From Wolfiporia cocos (Eukaryota; Basidiomycota; Agaricomycetes; Polyporales; Phaeolaceae), in the NCBI GenBank assembly GCA_029448655.1, contig JACCLO010000012.1, positions 1,798,001-1,862,000 of the forward strand: a stretch of DNA of 64,000 nt. The letters run 5' to 3'. A model generated the notes under the pieces. It saw only the letters and a program-made list of their open reading frames with translations, made no database searches and was not told the DNA's origin. The position numbers and the translations under genes are program-made. Below are positions 1 to 15,829 of the stretch, in pieces. Each line of letters opens with the position of its first letter. Within the stretch, counting starts at the first letter, position 1.

Positions 1-1529
1 TCCTGACTGGCTTCCGCATCATTCTTGATTTTTATGGACTTCGAGCTTATGCTTTTCATCCGCCCCAAGCTCACCGAAGCAGCGACGCCCACATTCAAGC
101 CCTTCTTCTTGGGCTTGGCCTTTGGGTCGTTCTGCCGCTTGCCGTTTGGCTTGTTGCTCGACGCTCCGTTCAGCACCTCCTTCACCACCTCTCGCCGCCG
201 CTGGCCCTCATTCACCGCATGCGCCACCTCCTCCATCTTTTCGCGTGCGGTCCTGAGGTTCGCTTTGTCCGGGTGTGCATCGGACGTCTCGTCGATGATG
301 GCGCTCAGCAGCAACGAGTACTTCAGCAATCGCTGCACGGGCTTGATGAGGAGCGAGGGCAGGTCCCACGCGTGCGTGAGGCTTGATGCAAGCGCACGCG
401 ACTGCTTGAGGTACTCCTGAAGCTCAGGCGTCTGTGGGAGATTATTCAGGTGCTCCAACGCAGCAGGGTGCTTGGTGATGTACGCCAAGTAGAGTGGTTC
501 TAGGGTCGGAATCTAGGCCGCATGTCAGAAGCACTCCGGCGCTGTAAAGTACTTGCCGTACCTTTTCGAGGAACAGCGCTCCGACATGGTCCTCGCCTAA
601 CCCGCCCTCCAGCACGGATCCCAGCGCCTCTTCAATTTGCTCGGTGAACGCGTCAGCGAAGGCCGCGAGTTCCCCGACATTATTGAATATGATCCGGACA
701 TCCTCGCGGCTCATGGCTGGCCCGGGCGGGCACGATGCGTGGCCACTTGATGAATCGGAGGAAGACTGTGTGCGTAGGGACGACCCCGACGATGCCGGGG
801 GCGTGGCGGGAGCCGGATGGATTTCAACCGTTTGGCCTGCCCGTAGCAGCTTGAGACCAGGCAAGCCGTAGCATGACAGCCCATACACTCACCTAAAGCC
901 AGGGGAATGTGAATGTCGCGAATCAAAGCGAGGTCAGACGCATACGCGCGCTCTGTGGACAAGAGCTCCTGCAGCGCATGAGTGCGCTTGGACACCCCAG
1001 TAGACGGTTGCAGTAGCGGAGATGGTGCCGAACCAGAACCAGAACCAGAAGCGTAGGACGCTGCGTCTTCACGATCGTGATCACTGTCGTTGATTGCCAG
1101 TGCAGCAATCAGTGGTTCTGATGCCACCGGCAGACCATCAGGGGACTGGGGGCGACCCACGCGAGACTTCAGGCTGGACGGCTGGGGGTTGAGCAGACCA
1201 GAAATAGAGCCAAAGCTGCGAGAGTGTGACAAAGACATGTCGGACTCTGATGCAAAGTCGGATAGCTCGCACTTAAAGAGGGAGACCGACGAGCGCCGCC
1301 CGGATGCAGTTGTGGGTCGGAGAGGAGAGCGAGGGGGTCTCGGTGGAGACGAAGGGCTGGGCGACGAGGGAGGTGTAGAGTGAAATGCACTTTCGAATGT
1401 CCCAGTGCTAGTCGTGCTCGTAGAAAGACGGAAACTAGATGGAGGACTTGTTAAGCCCACGCGCCGGGAACGAGGTTTGCTGTAGGACTGATTCTCGAAA
1501 GTAGAATCCTGTCCAGAAGCAGTACTCAT
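1..1529 (-). CDS. Rho guanine nucleotide exchange factor (DH domain, start of BAR-like region), 3' part off the window
   Basis: Activates Rho-family GTPases by nucleotide exchange, so probably acts in polarity and actin control. Exons in transcript order: 1529-893, 836-562, 512-<1. Introns are 837-892 and 513-561. The first ~200 residues are Ser/Pro-rich and disordered. The DH domain starts at HALQELLSTERAYASDL, continues with the DVRIIFNNVGELAAFADAF helix, and holds the diagnostic LIKPVQRLLKYSLLL helix in exon 3. After it comes a basic linker and SLGRMKSISSKS, as in fungal Tuba/Gef1-like proteins where a BAR domain follows. The gene continues beyond base 1, so its end is not seen. Start uncertain: ATG 1529 is the first in-frame ATG, but the frame stays open upstream to an acceptor-like AG near 1623, so a 5' exon may exist. 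Confidence 0.85.
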
Positions 1530-2775
1530 CTCCGTGGTCAATGGGGACGCTACACCCGTCACGGAAGCGTTCGGCGGATCCGCCAGTGCAGCCGTCGGCC
1601 AAGTTCCGCCCAGGTTCTATTTGTTAATCGAGGCTCAAGAATACCAACCCTATCTATCAAAGCACTGTTAGAGAGTAGGATTTATAAAGTGTGGTCGTAA
1701 GCCGCTCGAGAGTAGACTCGGGATCAGTGCCCAACCACCGTCACTCGGCTAATACACGTGAGTGACATGCGCTCACTCGCAAGGCAGCGCGTGCAGGGTT
1801 ATTGAACGCCCACTGTCGCGTCGATGGCGCAGCTAAGCACGATGAGGAGCGGTGGTTGCCAGGCAGACGATACAGGGGGCAGCGAGACTGGCTCAATCGA
1901 CCGCTGCAGCGGTGGTGGCGGCAGGGAGTGATTTTGTCCGCGATATTTGCGGTTGGTTAGCTTATCCCTTAGACTTATCCTCAATCCGGATATCTCAGGC
2001 ACTCCGACTCGACCGCACTCCAGCAGACAGCAACCGCTTGCCATATTACATCTTTGCTCATATGAACCGACACGGAATGGATGAAAGCCGGTCACTGAAT
2101 GAAGCAGTTCGCATACGGGACCTGTACTCATGGCATGCCTGTAAGGCATGTTCACTCAGGGTGCCCTCCTAGCACCCTGATACTAAATAGACTCTGACAG
2201 TATTCGCTCCCATGTTGCACGCGAGAAGTTCATAGCAGCGTGGTCGTGCCACCACGATGTGAGATTCAATGAGATTGCCTCAGGCATGGTGCCCGCCACA
2301 ATATCGATAGCACCTGGCGCGACGAGAACGCCTACTGTCGTCTAACCGCATAGACCGCCCGTGCGGCACCCAGCGTTCGTCGATGCGAGGCGCCAGCAAC
2401 ATTCGCGAGCGGTAGGGCGGCTCGCCGGAGAGTCTGTTGTGCGGCGTGTGTATCAGACGCCTGTAGATGATCGTAGCGCACACCGAAGCTGCCACAGTCG
2501 TCCGGCAATCTAGCGTCACAGCGCAAGTTTCGCGCTCCCTGATATTAGCGACTGACGCTGCGGGGTTACGCGATGGATGACGCTGTCGTCAGCGGGGTAG
2601 AACGCTCACTTGTCATTTAACATCATTACATAGCGCCTTCGCCCGTATTTCACAGAAGCAATTCCATGCAGCTCTCGTCACCATCACCTGTAGTCAGACA
2701 GGGCCCGGGGTTCGCTGGTGCGTATTCCATGGATTTGGCATATCTCTGCACCCGCGCCGACGACTGGTACTCCAA
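1530..2775. other. Intergenic, no gene seen
   Basis: Between the 5' end of the RhoGEF gene and the 3' end of the FMO gene. The short open frames here (for example 1799-2155 and 2280-2519 on the minus strand) have no recognisable domain and no plausible splicing partners. It should hold the RhoGEF promoter. I see no repeat or RNA gene. Confidence 0.5.
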
Positions 2776-4878
2776 TCAGGCGCTGGCGGATATCAAACCA
2801 AGTTGGCTAGCTTGGATCAGGATGCCCTGAGTTTGACAGCCATCAACAATCGTCATGTCCATCGCATCGTAGTTGACCCACCAATTGTTTTGAATAGAAC
2901 CGTGATGTGGCAAAGTCTCCAGCACCGTACCACAACTGTAGAGAAGCATTCCAGAGCGGTCCTTAGTAATAATTGAATATTCATCACATACCGCAGGGTG
3001 ACCCGTCGGGCGGAAGCATCCCCGGATCTCGCCTTCTTGATCAATGCCCCACGCCTGTTCGGTCTGGTCGATGACATCGGCGCCGAACATGGTTCTGAGG
3101 CTTTCGCGTGGATCATAGTACCCGGTTCTGTGACGACGTCAGCTAGCTGATGGACAGGACAATACGGCATCGAGCGCACGCAAAGACGACGGCGTCTGCC
3201 TGCATCTCGGTATCATCGGTGAAGACCACGCCGTTCCTGGTGAACCGCTTGACCTCGACTCCTTGCTTTACCTTCACCTTGCCGTTCTCGAAGTAATCAG
3301 AGAGACCACGATCGCGCCCTGCGTGCGGTTATCAGCTGCAGTGCCGATTATGTGGTAAAGGAATGGATAATTACAGCTGCCTGTCATCAGAACTCAGCGA
3401 TGCGATCGAACGGCTGACAAATTCCGCGCGCACCTCCAAGCCGCTCGTAAATCAAGAAGATGTAACCAGAGCCATCGGTCCCCATATTCAATTTGAACCC
3501 GCTATTTCTCAGTTTGGTGTGCAGCTCCTTCTCCCGCTCCAGCGTAATCGCCTCCTCCTCCTTCGCGAACTTCCTAGACAGGTTGAGCGGCAACGAGCTG
3601 TTCTTGAAGTCGGAGATGTCGATGGGCACGTTATCGGGGTACATCGCACCCTCGGTCCGCATGCTGGTGTTCAGCGACAAGACACAGGTCGAAGACCGCT
3701 GCACCATCGTGCACGATGCAGACCCGCGGAACGCCACATCCTGGCAGATATCTGCCGCAGACGCGCACGCCCCTACGACAACGGTGTGCTTGCCGGTGAA
3801 CGCATGCCCACCCTTATATTCGCTGGAGTGGAGCACGGTGCCCTGGAATAGCTCCCTGCCGGAGAGCTCGGGCACGCGCGGAGGTCCCGTGGACCCGATC
3901 GCTGAGACGATGTGCCCTGGGTGAAGTACGACCTCGGTGCCATTCCTACTGATCGTTGCCGTCCACTTCTTGTTGACATAGTCATAGGTCGGGGTGGGAA
4001 TTACGAAGGAGTTTGTCCAGACAATCAGCTCTTGGGAGATGGCATATTGTTCCAACCAATCGGCTAGTTTGTGACCCGGGGTGAACTGAGGCCAGGTATT
4101 TGGATATGGCTGGTAGAGAACTGCTTCCTATCAGCGCTTTACAAACCATGATTCTCATCGTAAACTTACGGGTGTGATGATTACGGATGCTGTGCAGGGA
4201 GAGCGTTGGATAGCGCTTGCGCCACACATCGCCAACGCGCTTCTCCTTCTCGACCACGACTGTTGGAATGCCCATTTGCTTGAAGCGCGCTGCAACATTC
4301 AATCCCGACTGGCCAGCGCCCACTGCAAAAGAAATTAGCAGCGGAACCCTCCGATTAGCGCGTAGCGTACTGATGAGGACATAAGGGTCGCGCTCTGTCT
4401 GCGCACGCCGTTCGTCGATGACCTCGTCCCAGGACAGTGTATGTCCGCCATATGTACCGTCTTCAGGACCGAGCTCTTCGTACCCCTTGATGGCGTCGAC
4501 CATAGTGAATAGACTCAGAGCCTTCCACTCTCCTGAGGAGGGATCAGGGAGTAGCCGGACGTAGCCGCGGCCAAGTCGGGTCGGCATCTCGAACGTGAAC
4601 GCAGCGCCAACCCCGCCATTAAGGACAGGCTCAGGATGCAGCCCCGGGGCATCCTCCAGCTTGAAGTTGTAGAGGTGCGCCGAGGGGAGAGTGTCAGCGA
4701 GGTATCCCGCTATCTTGTCGCGGCCCTCGAGCGAGCGTGTGTTCCAGGTGAAGACCAGCGCGTCGCGGAGCCATCCGTCGGGCGAGAACAGGTTCACGGC
4801 GGCGTCGACGTCGCCCGTGAACGCTGCGACGGCGAAGTCGTGCAGCCAGCTGTATGCTATGTCCCTGAGGTCTGCCAT
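2776..4878 (-). CDS. NTF2-domain flavin-containing monooxygenase
   Basis: Predicted FAD/NADPH-dependent cytosolic monooxygenase, about 577 aa. Exons in transcript order: 4878-4371, 4322-4170, 4120-3434, probable microexon 3380-3375, 3318-3180, 3127-2992, 2935-2882, 2826-2776. Residues 1-150 form an NTF2-like domain. Next come the FAD-binding GAGQSG motif, the FMO signature FQGTVLHSSEY (FxGxxxHxxxY), a second Rossmann motif GACASAAD, and VVFATGYYDP (FATGY-type). The last exons encode GHPALWYGAGDFATSRFYSKQL, typical of fungal FMOs. ATG 4878 begins MAD LRDIAYSW, where family members usually start. The stretch 3319-3433 can be read as one 115-nt intron or as two ~55-nt introns around a 6-nt exon. 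Both keep frame; the second gives the usual domain length. Substrate unknown. The acyltransferase gene lies just upstream on the same strand. Confidence 0.88.
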
Positions 4879-5532
4879 GTCTGTCAGCTGTGGCGTATGT
4901 GCTCCGCGGGACACAGCGTCATCCCGCGCTTTTAATGTCAGTCCGTGGGAGGAGAAGGAGCTTCTCTGGCAGAATTGTATCCCCCTGGAAGTATTAGCAC
5001 GGTCAGATGCCCCCTGAGCAAAGATGTTTTTGCATTTGTATGGATCAAAGAACCATCCCGGCATTGCTTCAAGCCTGACTAAGGGGTCGCGGCTCCACTA
5101 TCCCCATAGCATGAGGCTACGAGGTCAATGGGCGCAGACATATCTATATGGCAGCGTAAGCCTCATATGGTCAGGACCCTGCAGAATGAGAATCAGAGAA
5201 GACCATGGGCGGCTCCGCAAGCTATTCCGGTGGTTCGTCATGGGACCGATTCTCTGCAGAAGACCTAGATGTTAGTATGTGCAGCGTGATGCTGTTCAGT
5301 TGTTCCGCGGTAGTAGAGAGCATTCGAAGATATGAATGAGGTCTTGGTGACGCCGAGCTGAAGTGTTCATTGCTAGTGCCAAATCGCGTCACGTCCATGA
5401 TCGTTACTCAAGCACTCCGAGGAAGGTCGGTGTGGCTCAGATGTGGCTCTGGTGTTTATAGACAGTACACCTCCTATCACTGTTCTACGAACCCTGTACA
5501 ACGCCATCAGTTTGCGCACACAGAAGCACCCA
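4879..5532. other. Intergenic spacer between FMO and acyltransferase genes
   Basis: About 650 bp separates the FMO start from the stop of the next gene on the same strand. It must carry the FMO promoter and the acyltransferase 3' UTR. No coding region with a recognisable domain was found. Confidence 0.45.
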
Positions 5533-6753
5533 CTACCAAGGCATCATCAATGGCGCACTCTCCCCACCGGTTCCTGGCCGTCCGAAAACTATCTCCGCAT
5601 ATGATTCCTTGCCTTCCTCGAAGACCATTATAATATTGAACAAGGTTTCGATCCTCGCAAGTCCGCCATGAGAGATGTCGGGAGAGCAACAGATAGCCTG
5701 TGGAGAGTTGACTGTATCCGAGAAGATTCGTCGCCGGAGCAGCGGAGCGTCGACAGTTTGCCCGAGCCGATCACGGCCTTCCTCCCGGATGATCTCTTTA
5801 CAGAGTTTGCGAGCCCTCTCGAGCCTCACCGGCGAGCCGGCGAGCCACGGCGGCTCATCAACAAGTTTGTTCGCGAGGAAGTGATTGGTATGCACAATGA
5901 TGCCGTCCTCGTCTTCCGGAAGGTATACGCCACCGCGAGGAGACAGTTCAAGTCCACGGCCTCCCCAGGCGTCAGCGATGAGTATGTGCTGGCTCGACGC
6001 AGCCCCACCGAGGGACTCAATGGTGGCGATGGCATCGCTGACAGAGTGGCATTCGAGGGCAATGCGGAGCAGAAGGTGGATGGGAAGGAGAGATGTGGAG
6101 ACTGGTCTCGCACGTATGGCGTTGAGGCAAACACCAACTGAAGCTGAATTGAACCCGATTTTGCCGACTATGCCTGGCTATACAGCATTGAGTCAGCGCA
6201 CTGATATTAGCCTTGCGTGAAGTAGTCTACCTCTGTGACCATCCATATTTTCGGCTTGCCTTCGCGCTCAATAGACACTATGGCGAGATTCTCCCCGACG
6301 GTGGTTCTCCAGTCCCAGTTCTGTGCGATGATTTGTTTTCCGGATGTCCCCAACTTCCACGCGATAGCGGTACAACCGTCGTCCCACTTGCCCAGAGCAA
6401 TCTCGCTCCGAGCATTGAGTGCGATGATATCAGCCAGGCTCACGTCTTCGCGGCCTACGCCATCAGCAATGCCTTGCATCTCTTCCAGAAGGTCAGGTAC
6501 GAGGGTCGCGGCAGCGGAGCGAAATTGCTCCGCCGTCTCAAGGACCTGAGGCCAGTCCAGCTTGCATGTCTCTTGGAACAGGTTCCGATAGATTTGTAGC
6601 TGTCTGCCAATCTGTTTGGCTAGGATTTGCCCATGACTAAACCCTATCTATACACCGCCGTCTCAGTCGCGAGTGTTAGCGAACATACATACTGCACTGC
6701 CTCACCTCGTAGGGGGTGCCATGGAGATCCACTTTAGGTGGATCGTTAGACAT
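5533..6753 (-). CDS. Peptidase C45 / acyl-CoA:6-aminopenicillanate acyltransferase-like Ntn hydrolase
   Basis: 369-aa member of the self-cleaving Ntn-hydrolase family that includes Penicillium PenDE/AAT. Exons: 6753-6706, 6647-6231, 6177-5533; introns 6648-6705 and 6178-6230. The start VDLHGTPYE then IGFSHGQ is the family N-terminal signature. The DDGCTAIAW motif puts the expected autocatalytic cut between Gly107 and Cys108, so Cys108 would be the nucleophile (Cys103 in Penicillium). QNWDW and IVGKIGFNSASVGVCLNAIR follow as in the family. Length matches AAT (357 aa). No ACV synthetase or isopenicillin N synthase is present, so penicillin synthesis should not be inferred; a role in acylating or hydrolysing another amide or peptide is more likely. 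Structure looks intact. Confidence 0.9.
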
Positions 6754-9008
6754 GTTAGTGTGTACGAAACACCGTGCATGAGAGTGCATACCGGTGAGTC
6801 ATGCGTATTTTGTGTCTTATCTCGTGTCAGGTGCTCGTGAGCATGACCGCGAAGCAAGGCAAGGATGACTGCCCGGGTTGTCGAAACACCGCACAGCTTC
6901 AGATATCTTGGCGGCCGCCTAGCGCGGAAGCTGCCCGGACACAGGTTCGATTTGGTGAGAACATCCAAGCTGAATACCTGAGTGATTGTAGCGCCTGAAG
7001 GTGAGGCGATGTCTGCCACAATCCCTGCTCCAATTTTTTGTAAATAGTCAGATACCATAATGGTCCCATATAGATGTTACTGAAGGAACAAGAAAAAGGG
7101 CGGAAACTATCGCAGTGTACTCAAGGAGTGACGTTGAAGGCTCTGATTGAAGTTGGGAACTTGTGGCGTGTAGGCGCCCATCGGTCTGACAGCACCAGTT
7201 TACGCGCTTTCCTAATTTGTCGAATAGTACTTGGATATCTATATCCTAGCATGCAACGGTACGTAGCTTGCAATAGTACATGTAAGCCTTTCATCAATTT
7301 CTAGACTGTCAGGCGGATTGAAACATTTACACTGTGAGCGGTTGCGAAATAGCAAACGATTTCTCCAGGACCCGAAGAGAATCCCTGGGTAGGTTTCAGC
7401 TATCTCCTGCTGAACAACTTGTCTTTAACTCATGGAACACTTGCATCGTGCTATAGAGGGACCCCTCGCGAACCTCATCCAATGCTCATAGTGGGTTTTG
7501 CTCCTAGATGTCTAATCACGGCCGAATAATACGTGTGCAGAGGGATTTGTATATCGATTGCGCAATGAGCATGTTTCTCGCCACTGTTTTTTTGGCTGAT
7601 GATTACAGAACCCCTACATCACAGGCCAGAACTGAGGATATCTGCATAATAAAGCGCTCGCACAGAGAATCGCTTGAGTAATCTGTTCACGGACTAGGTT
7701 CAGCTAGATGCTCTCTGTTGCCTAATCTCTGCTGATAAGCTGCAGGGGTAGCACAATCATGTGTGACACACCGCATGATGTTCGGATAGACTGAATCCAA
7801 TAATTCCTGGGCAATCTGGTGATCTGCTCCAGCTGCTGGAAATGATTAATGATGACTAACTATCTCGTCAATGATTTTAAGAGACGTAACGAAATTCATG
7901 CATGCGATGATACGGGAGGTGTATGTGCTGAAACACCACGGCGTTGCATGCTGCAATTCGCAGGGGCAAGAAAGTGGATATTGCATAGCTGCATAGCTGC
8001 ACAGCTATCCCACTTTGCACTGGAAGGGGAATTAGGTTATAGGAGCGTGTCCATCCGCAGGGTTTTCTGGATGAGCTTGCTTTCTTCTCTTCGGCAAAAG
8101 GGATAACTACGTACGACTCTACAGGACCAATGGTGGACCTCAGCTAGAGTATTTTGCTCCTATAGCAGGACGAAAAACGGCGCATGAGAGATCTGTTGCA
8201 CTAACCAAACTCGGCGTAATGCATGAACTATAAGGAAAACCGATAGTTCAATACCAGCGGCACTAACACCGGCAGTGATTGCTTGCTGCAGCTTTCTGGG
8301 CAGGTCCTTTGTCGGAGGAACCTCGATAGCGCTATCCTATGGTGCACCGTAACTATTGGGCTTCCTGTATTGTGAATAATTTCGACACGATGAACCGTGA
8401 GATCCTGACCAGCAGACAACGTGATCCGCATGCCAACTTACACGCGACAGTGCACTGAGATGCTCATAGCCGAGAATCGTAAGGAGCTACGATTGAAATC
8501 AAAATGAGATGATCTGCTCTGGACCAGAGTACCGGATACAGCCTCTGAACTGCGAAGGTCACGTGATTAGTCCTTGGCCTTGGCACAAGCACGCGCCTCG
8601 GACCAGGCTGGTGAGGCTGTTCAGGCAGCCGTTGCACGACAACACCATGACACACGCATAATATCTCTATTTGTCACCCTCATACAGAGCATCTAATCCG
8701 CAGAGGTTTGTGGAATTCATCCGTCGCACAGCTTCAACGTGTTTTCTTTGGCGTAAAATACTTGGTGCGTCATTCCGACCGCATATCCCTGTCTTATTCA
8801 CATCCGTGTACATAGCGCGTAGGCTATCTGAGCGCGCGGAAGCTCCTTAGAAGCTGACTAGATTAGCTTGGCCTGGACCTACGCGCAGGTGACCGTTTAG
8901 TCTCCTGTGTAATGTCAACGGACTGACCGAGTGTCCTCCAGCTCCGACCTTCTTGCTGAGGATCTATTGCTGAACGGTCTGCTCTTGGCGAGGACTTGAG
9001 CACCAGAG
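6754..9008. other. 2.2 kb gene-poor interval upstream of the Ca2+ ATPase
   Basis: Both flanking genes start here, pointing outward, so it holds two promoters. The open frames inside (7074-7304, 7849-8106, 8228-8431, 8464-8655) are short, share no domain and do not join through splice sites into anything I recognise. A small direct repeat of the word gcatagct occurs near 7984-8000. No RNA gene seen. Confidence 0.5.
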
Positions 9009-12955
<3,947 letters not shown>

Positions 12956-13191
12956 TAGGCATGTAGATTTCCTTTTAGAATGTTATATTATACACTACAA
13001 AATACTTCCATTTGCACACCCGAGGTGGATATCTAGAGACTAGCTCTTCCGTAATGCATAGGAAGGACTGATGCATGATGAAGGCGTGATAATTTACAGC
13101 TTGTAAAACAAGTAAATGGTGCTCGCTGCGTGAGCTTCCGAGCCGGAGAACCGCTGTAGACGAGAACAAACGTTTTCAGGCTCGCGGAGCA

Positions 13192-14887
13192 TCATCCGAC
13201 GACACCTTCTCGCTGAAGTTCCTCGTATGCTTCTTGCGATAACCCCAGCTCGCCCATCAAAACCTCCCTATTATGCTGCCCCAGCTCCGGGCCCGCCCAA
13301 CGCGTCCCAATCTGACACTCCTCAAGTACTGGCGCGACCCTCGGCACCTTAACGCTCCACCCGTTCTCCTCATCTCCCACCCAGACATCCTCCACGACCC
13401 CACGTGCTTTCACTTGCGGGCTCTCCAGCACCTCCTTCACGCTGAGCACGCGGCCGGTGGGCACTCCTACCGCGCGGAGCGCCCCCTCGACCTCCTCGGC
13501 GGTCCGCTCGCGCGTCCACGCCGATATGGCATCCTCGATCTCCGTCTGGCGCGCGACGCGGTGCTGGTTGTGCGCGTACGCGGGCCCGGTGAGGTCCGGC
13601 CTGCCGATGGCGTGCATGAGGCGCACGTACATCGAGTCTGCGTTCGCGCCGACGACGACGTAGGAGGGGACATCGGGGGAGGCGGGGGACCGCTTGCAGG
13701 GATAGGCGTTGGTTGGCACTATGCCTGTGATGGAGGAGCCGGAGGGACCGCGGATCTGGGGCAGCCGCACATTAATTGAAAAACTAGGAGCCCTCGGGGA
13801 CGATATCTACTTTGCCTTTACGATCGTACTCCGGTATGATGCCTTCCGTGAGGTTCAGCATGCTGAGTTGTACTGATGAGTTACGCGCAAAACGGGATGC
13901 GAATGCCACGAACCTCTCCAGGATGCTGACATCGACTGTCTGCCCGACAACCTGTCCGCTCGCTTGTCTTCTCTGCCTGGACATGAGAGCCAGTACCTGC
14001 ATTCAGGTAGACACTTCTATGAACTTCTCGTTTTTGGTAATGCCACCCACCGTTCCGAAAGCAGCATGCAAACCAGCAACAGAGTCGCCGAGGCTGATAT
14101 TCGGGCGTACGGGAGGTCCGGATAGCATGCCTGTCTCTGGGTCGGGATGGCCGTTGATGTAGCGGAACCCTGATTCTGCCTCGCACACAGAGGCGTAGCC
14201 GGGACGGGAGGCCCAGGGACCAGTCTGCCCATAACCGCTTACGCGGGTGAAAATGAGTGAGGGGTTGTATGGGTGCAGATCCGCTGGTCCGATATTCCAC
14301 TTTTCTAATGCTGCACAGCGATTCGTGATGAATTATGGTCGAACAAAGTCAGGCGAAATACCTACTCCCGGGCTTGAAGTTCTCTAAGAGGACATCGCTC
14401 TCGATGGCCAGCTTCCTGACCAGTCTACCAAAGAATGAAAGATCAGCCTGAATCAATATATCGCATAAAAGAATGATTTTCACTCTCTGCCTTGCTCCTT
14501 GCGCAGGTCGATGGTAACGCTCTTCTTGTTTCGCCCAATGCTGCGCCACCACGGACTCACGCCGTCAACATCAAGTTCGCGCCACACACGCAGCGGATCG
14601 CCAGTGTGTGGCGGCTCAATCTTGATGACCTCGGCACCGAAGTGTCTGGACGAGGTTCGCCATCAGTACATAGCATCACCATCAACTGCGACTACTGTGA
14701 GAAGGAGGTTGTACCCAAGTAACTGGCCGCAGAAAGGCCCGGCAATGACCTGCCCAATTTCAAGGACACGGATTCCAGAAAGGGGTAGATGCTGCGTTGA
14801 TCTACCGCTTTCTGTAGCGACGGCTCGTATGAGTCTGGACAAGAAGATCAGGGAACGCCCACACTCAAGATCTCCGAGCAAGGTCAT
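13192..14887 (-). CDS. Class III (CaiB/BaiF) acyl-CoA transferase, SUGCT-like
   Basis: Transfers CoA between carboxylic acids; resembles animal succinyl-CoA:glutarate/hydroxymethylglutarate CoA-transferase. Exons: 14887-14715, 14645-14484, 14424-14366, 14310-14051, 13996-13914, 13862-13811, 13755-13192; 450 aa. The N-terminal ~35 residues are Arg/Ser-rich without acids at the start, compatible with a mitochondrial presequence. Family motifs follow: VLEIGQVIAGPFCGQLLG, FGAEVIKIEPPHTGDPLRVW, RNKKSVTIDLR, LLENFKPG, and SLGDSVAGLHAAFG, where the Asp of GDSVAG is the expected catalytic residue. The C-terminal domain carries GIVPTNAYPCK and GVPTGRVLSVKEV. It is tail-to-tail with the Pmr1 gene, about 240 bp apart. 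The substrate pair cannot be read from sequence. Confidence 0.92.
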
Positions 14888-15829
14888 CAGCAGGCTCTCA
14901 CCGAGGTGTTCGAATCTGGAAGCCCACTGACCCGAACCACATCTTGCGTATGGTCCTGTTTTGAATCTGTAATGTGAAGCCCACGCGCCTGTGGAGAGGC
15001 ATTTTCATTCAACCCCGAGAAGCAGGGTCAAGAAAGGCAATTCAGTTTCTGCTTCGGATTATGTATATCCCTTGGCCCCATGATCTTGATAGTTTTCTAA
15101 GCAGCGCTAAGTAGCAGCTTACTGTAAATACAGGCTAGAAGAGCGGACTCAGAAAACCGGACATATTATCGACACGACTATATAACTGTCGGGAGTGACT
15201 AGTGACGTCCGCGGCTCTCGTATATATACAACATCGCCTTTTATTGATGGTAGGATGACTGCGATCTAAAATCTGCAGCACACAGCAATATCACCTCGTG
15301 AACATACACGATCGGAGTCACGATCGTATTTGTTGTACAAGAGTTGTCGCAACGAACTGGAACCCACCACTGACCATGAGTTATAGATGCTGATAGCATA
15401 AAGTAAAGGCAGGGCTGTGGGCCTGACTTTGCATATTTCGCGATGGTGTCGAGCTGCCTAAGACTGTCGGAGCAACATACTACTATGCGGACGTATAGCC
15501 TGATACGTCGCGATCTCCACCAGAGCAATGATACGGTTCTGTATGTGAGAGGGACCCACGACGAAAGGTCAGTGCTCTCCGGGCCATTGCAACTAGTTCC
15601 GCTATGACATATGAAGTCCTGGCGTCCTTCATCGTCCCGCCCTACAACAGCAACATGGGGTCTGATACAGAAGTTAATAGTCAATGCGCATCTTTGGCAA
15701 TATACGGGCCAGTGTGCAATGAAAGTAATACTAATGGTCGTTAATACTATTAGTACGTGAGGGAATTCCATAGAAGAATATAGGAGCGATATTACTGTTA
15801 TAAGTGAACAAGAAAAACACAACCAACAT
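14888..15829. other. Intergenic, AT-richer, no gene seen
   Basis: Between the CoA-transferase start and the 3' end of the kinase-like pseudogene. The open frame at 15241-15879 on the minus strand is low in recognisable content and is treated as chance. It should contain the CoA-transferase promoter. No repeat unit or RNA gene identified. Confidence 0.45.

Noticed and set aside
711..1562. 283-codon ORF beginning at a GTG
   Set aside because: Contains the true first RhoGEF exon but runs through the intron at 837-892, and 1562 is not an ATG.
2776..6753. Penicillin-type biosynthetic cluster
   Set aside because: Only an AAT-like and an FMO gene are present; no peptide synthetase or IPNS.
7849..8106. 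Possible small gene
   Set aside because: No domain, no introns joining neighbours, skewed composition.
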